The notes under the pieces are model-generated. The model was not told the origin of the DNA, ran no database searches, and was given only the letters and a program-made list of their open reading frames with translations. From contig CAKZUM010000302.1 of assembly GCA_937921525.1 (NCBI GenBank), positions 1 through 5,077 on the forward strand: a stretch of 5,077 nucleotides of DNA. Direction: 5' to 3'. The position numbers and the translations under genes are program-made. Below, piece after piece: positions 1 through 5,077 of the stretch (positions are counted from its first letter, which is position 1; each line of letters opens with the position of its first letter). Source of the stretch: an uncultured Saprospiraceae bacterium (GTDB lineage: Bacteria; Bacteroidota; Bacteroidia; Chitinophagales; Saprospiraceae).

Positions 1-411
1 AGAAAAATCAATTTTGATTTTCCAGATCCTACAGCTTCCCCTAAAGAAGTGCTCATCAACGCCCATCTATTTAATTGGGTCTTAGAGAATTTATTGCGCA
101 ATGCACTAGACGCAATGGACGGAAAAGGCACGATTAGTGCAAAGGTATATGAAGATAAAGAACATGTCTGCATTGATGTCAGTGATACAGGTAAAGGAAT
201 TCCCCCCTCCAAGTTCAAAACAGTCTTTAAACCGGGCTTCTCCACTAAAAAACGGGGGTGGGGATTGGGTTTATCCTTGGCCAAACGTATTATTGAAACT
301 TACCATTCTGGCAAGATTTTTGTTGCAGAATCTATACCCAGTAAAAGAACAACTTTTACGATTAAACTCCCGAAAAAAATTATTAGCAGTGCGAATAATT
401 CGCCAACATAG
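1..411 (+). CDS. Sensor histidine kinase, C-terminal ATP-binding domain (5' end outside window)
   Basis: The reading frame is open from the first base to a TAG at 409-411, giving 136 residues of a longer protein. It is a GHKL/HATPase_c domain. The N box is at residues 29-39 (ENLLRNALDAM, with the Mg-ATP-binding Asn pattern), the G1 box at 62-68 (DTGKGIP), the F-box-like segment at 76-82 (FKPGFST) and the G2 box at 86-91 (GWGLGL). The end, TTFTIKLPKK followed by a short polar tail, is the usual terminus of such kinases. In this family the domain binds ATP to phosphorylate a conserved His, which then passes the phosphate to a response regulator. The His-containing dimerisation domain and the sensor part must lie upstream. 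All ATP-binding motifs are present, so this end looks functional. No response regulator is seen downstream; instead a TonB-dependent receptor starts four bases after the stop. The signal sensed cannot be told. Confidence 0.95.
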   Translation, partial: RKINFDFPDPTASPKEVLINAHLFNWVLENLLRNALDAMDGKGTISAKVYEDKEHVCIDVSDTGKGIPPSKFKTVFKPGFSTKKRGWGLGLSLAKRIIETYHSGKIFVAESIPSKRTTFTIKLPKKIISSANNSPT

Positions 412-415
412 AGAT

Positions 416-3109
416 ATGTTCCCATTTTTGAGGCTAGATGTCCTTCCATTCATCTTTATCCTTTCTTTTCTACTAATGTCATTTAGTAGTTCAGCCACGC
501 CTATTTTTTTTAATAAAATTCCAGTCACATTAACGGACGCAAGCACAAAAGAACCAATCATCGGTGCTAATATCTATACGGAAGATTTTAGTTTTAATAC
601 CACCACAGACTTTGATGGAAAAGCTATTATCGAAGGGTTGAAATATAGAGACGAGGTCGTTATCAGTTATATTGGGTATAAAACCCTAACAATTCCAGTT
701 TACGAAATCAGAAGAAGAAAAGGGCAGATTGCTTTGGAAGTAGATGCGGTGGAACTAGCAGGAGTAGAAGTGGTCGGTAGACGAGATGATCGTATCGAAG
801 AATTACCCTATCAAATAGAAAGAATCGTCAGCAAAGATATTGCCTTTAATAATGCCCAAACGGCAGCGGATGTACTAGATAAAAATGGCGGCCTTTTTGT
901 GCAAAAGAGTCAAATGGGGGGTGGAAGTCCTATCATCCGAGGATTCGAAGCGAATAGGGTCTTATTAGTTGTAGATGGCGTTAAAATGAATAACGCCATT
1001 TATAGAAGTGGTCATTTACAAAATGCAATTACAGTCGATCCTGCAATGTTGGAACAGGCAGAAGTCATTTATGGGCCAGGTTCTTTGACCTATGGAAGTG
1101 ATGCCTTGGGAGGGGTGGTTCATTATCGAACCAAAGATCCTAAGTTAGCAATGGGTGAAGAAAAATATATTTCTGAAACCAATATGTACACTAGATATTC
1201 CACCGCTAATGTTGAAAAAGCAGTTCATATAGATTTTAGCCAGGGTAGTAAAAAATGGGGGTCGTTCAGTAGTTTATCTTTTGTAGACTACGACAATCTA
1301 ATCGCTGGAAGTGTTCGACCAGAGGCTTTCCCAAAGTTTGGAAGACAAGAATATACAGCTGTTATTTTTGCAGACAACTCTTTAGGAGAAGTTCGAGACA
1401 ATGTAGAGAAACCAAATAGGCAGTGGGGAACTGCTTATGGTCAAATAGATTTTTTACAGAAAATAAAATTTCAACCTTCTGACAATATCAATTTTATAGC
1501 CAACCTTCAATATTCTTCCTCCACAAATATTCCACGTTACGATAACTTAGTAGATACAGTAGGTACGGCAAGAGATTTAAAGTGGATCGACTGGTATTAT
1601 GGTCCGCAACAAAGAATTTTAGCTTCTTTAAAAACTAGAATTTTAGATAAAGCTTTTTTTGATAAGGCTACTATCATTGCTTCTTTTCAAAGAGTGGACG
1701 AAGATCAATATTCTCGTAAATTCAATAGTGAATGGAGAAGTGCTACAGAGACGGATGTCTTTGTATACTCCTTGACTGCTGACTTTGATAAGTATCTGGA
1801 TGAGGAGGAAAATCTCAATATATCTTATGGTGTAGATCTTAGTAGAAATGATGTTTTATCTAGAGCCTATGATAGAAATGTCAAAAATGCCAAAAGTCAT
1901 TTGGTACAAGTCGAAGGTCCAGATATTATTACTCGCTATCCAAGTCAAGGAAGTATTATGGATTCTTATGGGGCCTATGTAAACGCCAAATGGAAAAGCG
2001 AAAATGAGAAGCTATCAGCAGAGGGAGGCATGCGCTATAGTATCGTACAAATACTATCAAAATTTGGCGCAAATGATCCAATTGCATGGCCTCAAAATTA
2101 TATTGATGGAATCCGTTTAAACAACAGCGCACTAACCTATGGCGCAGGTGTTACCTATCAAATGGAAAATAAATGGCAATTTAGAGCATTAGCAGCTACT
2201 GCTTTCCGTTCTCCCAATGTAGATGATTTTGCTAAAATCAGAGAAAAAAATGGTTATATCACCGTTCCCAATCCCGGCTTAACCCCAGAGAAAGCATTTA
2301 CCGTTGAAGGAACGATCGCTAAAGAATTTGGTCAAGTAGAAATGAATCAAGAGACAAAGAAAAAAATTGGTCGATCTTTAAAAATAAGTACCACCGTTTT
2401 TAGAACAGGTCTAAAAGACGCTTTAGTTAGAAAGAATTTCGCTCTTCCTGATGGCACTAATACTTTATTAAAAGACAATGAAATACTAGAAATCCAAGCG
2501 AACGTTAATGCAGAAAGAGCTACCGTATATGGGTTTTCTGGGACATTAACTTTCAATTTAGCAGATAAACTGATCTTGTCTTCTAATTTAAATTTCACAA
2601 AAGGTTCTAGCAATTTTAAAGATAATATTGAAGGAATTGTAGTAGATACAATTGTACCTTTTGCGCACATACCACCAATGTATGGAAGGACAAGTTTGAC
2701 TTATCAATTAGGCAAACTAAAGCTATCGGGAGTAATTAGATACAACGGTAGAAAACGCCCAACAGATTATGCTGTATCCTCCGTGAACGTCAATAGCTTT
2801 GGAGAATTAATATTTAATAGAACTGGTACTTCTGATAATATTGATTATACTCCTTATGGTTTTGTTGATGGAAATGGCGACCCTTGTATAGCCGTGGGAG
2901 GTAGAGATCAGACAATTAATTGTACTCAAAATTATGCAGGTTCTTTAGCTTGGACGACTTATAATTTTTATAGTGATTATCAGATCAACGATAAGCTGGC
3001 AGTCAACTTTGCTGTTGAAAATATTTTAGACTTACACTATCGCCCTTTTTCTTCTGGGGTGAGCTCTCCTGGTAGAAATTTTGTGATCGGTTTGCGTGGA
3101 AGTTTTTAA
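416..3109 (+). CDS. TonB-dependent outer-membrane receptor, heme/HmuR-like branch, with N-terminal carboxypeptidase-regulatory-like domain
   Basis: The 897-residue product is a 22-strand-barrel type active transporter of the outer membrane, energised by TonB-ExbBD. Residues 1-27 form a signal peptide (hydrophobic core 9-23, cleavage likely after SSA). Residues 35-105 are a CarbopepD_reg_2-like beta domain (KEPIIGANIY, TTDFDGKAII, ISYIGYKT). The plug spans about 130-242, with RGFEANRVLLVVDGVKMNN from 175, H200 in RSGHLQN and YGSDALGGVVHY from 226. The rest is barrel, with AFRSPNVDD at 596-604, VPNPGL at 617-622, ENILDLHYRPF near 868-877 and a terminal Phe. The plug and the FRSP/NPGL pair resemble the hemoglobin/transferrin/HmuR receptor family, but the ligand is inferred and uncertain. 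The ATG at 416 is chosen because it keeps the signal peptide and starts just after the kinase stop. A GTG at 389 is an alternative. No clear Shine-Dalgarno is visible. The frame stays open upstream of 416 only as a shadow of the kinase. Confidence 0.93.
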   Translation: MFPFLRLDVLPFIFILSFLLMSFSSSATPIFFNKIPVTLTDASTKEPIIGANIYTEDFSFNTTTDFDGKAIIEGLKYRDEVVISYIGYKTLTIPVYEIRRRKGQIALEVDAVELAGVEVVGRRDDRIEELPYQIERIVSKDIAFNNAQTAADVLDKNGGLFVQKSQMGGGSPIIRGFEANRVLLVVDGVKMNNAIYRSGHLQNAITVDPAMLEQAEVIYGPGSLTYGSDALGGVVHYRTKDPKLAMGEEKYISETNMYTRYSTANVEKAVHIDFSQGSKKWGSFSSLSFVDYDNLIAGSVRPEAFPKFGRQEYTAVIFADNSLGEVRDNVEKPNRQWGTAYGQIDFLQKIKFQPSDNINFIANLQYSSSTNIPRYDNLVDTVGTARDLKWIDWYYGPQQRILASLKTRILDKAFFDKATIIASFQRVDEDQYSRKFNSEWRSATETDVFVYSLTADFDKYLDEEENLNISYGVDLSRNDVLSRAYDRNVKNAKSHLVQVEGPDIITRYPSQGSIMDSYGAYVNAKWKSENEKLSAEGGMRYSIVQILSKFGANDPIAWPQNYIDGIRLNNSALTYGAGVTYQMENKWQFRALAATAFRSPNVDDFAKIREKNGYITVPNPGLTPEKAFTVEGTIAKEFGQVEMNQETKKKIGRSLKISTTVFRTGLKDALVRKNFALPDGTNTLLKDNEILEIQANVNAERATVYGFSGTLTFNLADKLILSSNLNFTKGSSNFKDNIEGIVVDTIVPFAHIPPMYGRTSLTYQLGKLKLSGVIRYNGRKRPTDYAVSSVNVNSFGELIFNRTGTSDNIDYTPYGFVDGNGDPCIAVGGRDQTINCTQNYAGSLAWTTYNFYSDYQINDKLAVNFAVENILDLHYRPFSSGVSSPGRNFVIGLRGSF

Positions 3110-3131
3110 TTTAGACAAGCTCTTACCAGAC

Positions 3132-4787
3132 TCACTTGTTCTCTAGATTATTTATAGTTTTATAAGAAGCAGTAGCCTCCAATATCTCTCCTTTTTCATT
3201 CACACCTTTTACACGTACTTCAAAAGTTCCTATAGCATCAGAAGCAGCAAATTTAATAACTGCTTTTCCGTTCGCATCCGTTTTTACAATAGGTTGCCAA
3301 TAGACTATTGGTCTAAAGTCGGGTAGACTAGTATCGCCTGTAAAAGAAGGAAATCTTCTAAGGGGATAATACCCCGATACTTCTATATTAGTAGATTGAT
3401 TTATGATTGTTTTAGGGGTTTCCTTTTTTGTTGTAATAGCTACTAATCCTGTACTAACCATCGCAGGATCTAATTGCGTAAGAACAGAGGCTCGATTATC
3501 AAATAAATCCATAGTGGCTATATCTCGCAAAGACATCGACAACACCAAATTTTCCTGATTCGTCACATAGTCATTGACCATATACCAAGGGGATCTTCTA
3601 TTGAGGGAGTTTTTATCTTGATAGATTAATCGTACAGATTTTTTATTCTCTTTTTCAAGAACCCTCACTCCTAGGATCACCTCATCAATAAAAGAAGCGA
3701 GGTCACTTAATGCTTTATAGTCTTTCATATCAAAACTACGTGCTGCTTTTAATTCCATTCGTTCAAAGGATTTTGGAGGGGCATACTTAGGCGATGGTAT
3801 TTGAAAAACTTCTTTAAACTGACGATATTTTTTTAATAAAAAAAGATAGTTTGCAATCTCCTTAGATCTACTTAAGGAGGTCGCACGATAAGAAGCAAAT
3901 GAGGAAGGATAATCCTTCATGTCGATAATTGGTAGGGCTTCGTGAAAAGGATTTAGATCGAAGATTTGAACTCTTTGAGTACCCGTAAAATCTGATAGTG
4001 AAAAAGCCAACTGCCCATCCTTAATACTTGCCTGCTCAAATTCGTTTCGGTCAGGAAAGTATAAACTTAGAAATTGAGTCGTCAGTGGCTTACCAGATTT
4101 TTCTTGTATCTGACTATTGATACTTAATCCTTTTTCTACAGCATACTGATTAGAATTTGTAGTAGGCAATCCAGCTATTGAAGGAGATACTGTTTGATGC
4201 TTCCAATAATTATTATCTAAAACAGACATAGAAAGATTCGCTTGCTGGGTAGCATTTTTTAAATGAATTATTAGAGTGACGGAATCTCTTTTCGTATAGT
4301 ATTCTTTATCGAATTGAAATCTAATTGGAGCTTCTATATTCTCTTCAATAATGGAATTATCTTTAGTAGCACTCGTGTCTTCTACCATTGTCAAAGCAGA
4401 CACATTTGCTTCCAAATTATAAATAGGAATCTCTTTTTGAAAGACAGCTTCTCTTCCAAAATTTAAGGACCAGAGTGTATAAGCACGAAACAAATAAACA
4501 CCTTCCGTCCAATCATAAGGAATCGCCAAATCTCCTATGGCAACATTGTCTATTACCTTCAATTTTTGCTGTTGCACGATCGTTCCATCTGGCGCAATCC
4601 ACTCTACTCTCACCACCTTACTTTCAATAGCTGCTAATTCCTTTTGAAAATAAACAGTATACCAACTATCCTCTCCCGACACATAAAAATCTTTATCAAA
4701 ATGTACCGTTAATGGCTCTGCTGTTTGACTATAAATAGTTATGCTAATTAGGGTAAGCAGTATACTTAAAAAAAAATTTTTTATCAT
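3132..4787 (-). CDS. Secreted macroglobulin (MG2)-type protein with a barrel-less plug-like segment
   Basis: The 551-residue product has a Sec signal peptide at 1-20 (MIKN, hydrophobic core, cleavage likely before Q21), so it is exported. Residues 26-125 look like an MG2 macroglobulin domain (VHFDKDFYVSGEDSW, then EGVYLFRAYTLW). A second MG-like strand set starts near 157 (FQFDKEYYTKRDSVTLIIHL). Residues 218-280 resemble a carboxypeptidase-regulatory/MG beta sandwich (SGKPLTTQFLSLYF, then KDGQLAFSLSDFTGTQRVQI). Residues 345-455 align by eye with a TonB-receptor plug (SDLASFIDEVILGVRV, LRDIATMDLFDNRASV, TGLVAITTKK), but no beta barrel follows. The C-terminal part, 490-545 (DFRPIVYWQPIVKTDANGKA, SDAIGTFEVRVKGV), resembles the MG domain that ends such Bacteroidota proteins. 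There is no cysteine at all, so no thioester protease trap. Family members I recall are often longer, so this may be a compact version. The ATG at 4785-4787 fits the signal peptide. The function is unknown; the gene converges on the receptor gene. Confidence 0.87.
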   Translation of the reverse strand: MIKNFFLSILLTLISITIYSQTAEPLTVHFDKDFYVSGEDSWYTVYFQKELAAIESKVVRVEWIAPDGTIVQQQKLKVIDNVAIGDLAIPYDWTEGVYLFRAYTLWSLNFGREAVFQKEIPIYNLEANVSALTMVEDTSATKDNSIIEENIEAPIRFQFDKEYYTKRDSVTLIIHLKNATQQANLSMSVLDNNYWKHQTVSPSIAGLPTTNSNQYAVEKGLSINSQIQEKSGKPLTTQFLSLYFPDRNEFEQASIKDGQLAFSLSDFTGTQRVQIFDLNPFHEALPIIDMKDYPSSFASYRATSLSRSKEIANYLFLLKKYRQFKEVFQIPSPKYAPPKSFERMELKAARSFDMKDYKALSDLASFIDEVILGVRVLEKENKKSVRLIYQDKNSLNRRSPWYMVNDYVTNQENLVLSMSLRDIATMDLFDNRASVLTQLDPAMVSTGLVAITTKKETPKTIINQSTNIEVSGYYPLRRFPSFTGDTSLPDFRPIVYWQPIVKTDANGKAVIKFAASDAIGTFEVRVKGVNEKGEILEATASYKTINNLENK

Positions 4788-4835
4788 AAAGACCTATACT
4801 ATTGTAGTTTAGGCAAGCAGTAGCTTTAAATAGTT
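4788..4835 (-). promoter_or_regulatory. Probable 5' leader/promoter region of the MG-type gene
   Basis: These 48 bases separate the ATG of the MG-type gene from the edge of the large palindrome and are the only space for a promoter that does not overlap it. Read on the minus strand, TACAAT (4806-4801) matches a sigma70-type -10 at five of six positions, but it would leave a leader of only about seven bases and no good -35 is present. The Bacteroidota pattern TAnnTTTG with an upstream TTG is not seen clearly. No strong Shine-Dalgarno precedes the ATG (only AGG about six bases upstream). The assignment rests mainly on position. Confidence 0.25.
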
Positions 4836-4901
4836 TTTTAGTAGGAGGTAATTGTTTTTGCTTTTTTATAAAAAAGCAAAAACAATTACCTCCTACTAAA
4901 A
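4836..4901. repeat. Perfect 66-bp palindrome (33-bp arms, no spacer); hairpin or possible terminator
   Basis: Bases 4836-4868 are the exact reverse complement of 4869-4901, with the centre between 4868 and 4869. One more G-U and one more A-U pair could extend the RNA stem to 4834/4903. Each arm has only 8 G/C in 33, and the left arm has a single C. Any transcript crossing it, on either strand, would form a very long hairpin. On the minus strand it lies about 60 bases after the stop of the right-edge gene and 48 bases before the MG-type gene, a place suited to a terminator. However, no U-tract follows the stem on either strand, so it is not a standard intrinsic terminator. A remnant of a mobile palindromic element is another possibility. 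The flanking AAATA (4828-4832 and 4905-4909) is a weak candidate for a target duplication. The palindrome itself is certain; its role is not. Confidence 0.97.
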
Positions 4902-4961
4902 GAGAAATATTAAAACATACTTGTTGCCGATTATTTAAGGCTAAAAATCAGAGTTAATAAT

Positions 4962-5077
4962 TTACCACCAAACAGGCCGCACCACACTACTATTCTCTAT
5001 CCGTTCACAATCACAACATTCTCCTGCAAAAGGAAAAATAAACATCATCGCATTAGGACAAACCTGCTCCGTAAATT
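4962..5077 (-). CDS. Unrecognised cysteine-rich protein, C-terminal end (5' end outside window)
   Basis: Read on the minus strand, one frame is open from the window edge (first whole codon 5075-5073) to a TAA at 4964-4962, giving 37 residues. The other two minus-strand frames close within about 11 codons, and no plus-strand ATG is present here. The peptide reads VCPNAMMFIFPFAGECCDCE in its centre and ends VRPVWW. It has four Cys within about 18 residues (one before Pro-Asn, then a Cys-Cys-Asp-Cys cluster), a hydrophobic stretch and a Trp-Trp terminus. I do not recognise the family. The cluster could bind metal or form disulfides, but nothing here decides that. A 37-codon open frame could occur by chance, although three features favour a real gene end: its position, its protein-like composition, and the non-coding region with a hairpin directly after it. 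Confidence 0.5.
   Translation of the reverse strand, partial: FTEQVCPNAMMFIFPFAGECCDCERIENSSVVRPVWW

Noticed and set aside
137..415. Open frame upstream of and in frame with the receptor ATG (start at 137)
   Set aside because: It overlaps the kinase coding region in another frame. Its translation has no signal peptide or domain logic, while the kinase frame shows the full N, G1 and G2 boxes.
271..561. Minus-strand open frame of 96 codons
   Set aside because: It is antisense to the kinase end and the receptor start, both strongly supported. No recognisable motifs are present.
2347..2670. Minus-strand open frame of 107 codons
   Set aside because: It lies entirely antisense to the receptor barrel and looks like a shadow of beta-strand coding.
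3113..3142. Possible bidirectional terminator between the convergent genes (ACAAG 3115-3119 with CTTGT 3135-3139)
   Set aside because: The stem is only five A/T-rich pairs (seven with a bulge) with a 15-base loop, overlaps the stop of the minus-strand gene and has no U-run.
4801..4829. Sigma70-like promoter for the MG-type gene (TACAAT on the minus strand)
   Set aside because: There is no convincing -35 at the right spacing, the leader would be about seven bases, and Bacteroidota promoters usually follow a different consensus. It is kept only as a low-confidence leader region.
4828..4909. AAATA on both sides of the palindrome as a target-site duplication
   Set aside because: A five-base A/T repeat is expected by chance in this composition, and it does not abut the arms exactly. 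It is mentioned only as a weak hint.

Overview
The window looks like an AT-rich chromosomal segment from a member of the Bacteroidota. The evidence is a SusC/HmuR-style TonB-dependent receptor carrying an N-terminal carboxypeptidase-regulatory-like domain, a secreted macroglobulin (MG2)-type protein of a kind found in this phylum, Sec signal peptides ending in a Ser-Gln or Ala-type cleavage site, and starts without obvious Shine-Dalgarno sequences. The class cannot be fixed from the sequence alone.

Layout. Bases 1-411 (+) are the 3' end of a sensor histidine kinase: its ATP-binding domain is intact, while its sensor and dimerisation parts lie upstream of the window. Four bases later a complete TonB-dependent outer-membrane receptor begins (416-3109, +, 897 aa). 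The tight spacing suggests that the two are co-transcribed and perhaps translationally coupled. Only 22 bases separate the receptor stop from the stop of a convergent gene (3132-4787, -, 551 aa), which encodes a secreted protein made of macroglobulin-like modules plus a segment that resembles a degenerate TonB-receptor plug without a barrel. Upstream of that gene lies a 174-base intergenic region (4788-4961). It contains a perfect 66-bp palindrome with two 33-bp arms and no spacer (4836-4901). At the right edge (4962-5077, -) is the probable C-terminal end of a further protein, short and cysteine-rich, which I do not recognise.

How the parts may work together. The kinase and receptor are plausibly one signalling-and-uptake unit in which expression of an outer-membrane transporter is tied to a two-component sensor, but no response regulator is visible here. 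The MG-type protein is in a separate, convergent transcription unit; a functional link to the receptor is only suggested by proximity and by the shared plug-like fold. The most unusual non-coding structure is the perfect palindrome, which lies between two minus-strand genes. It may end transcription from the upstream gene or form a leader hairpin, but it lacks the U-tract of an ordinary intrinsic terminator.
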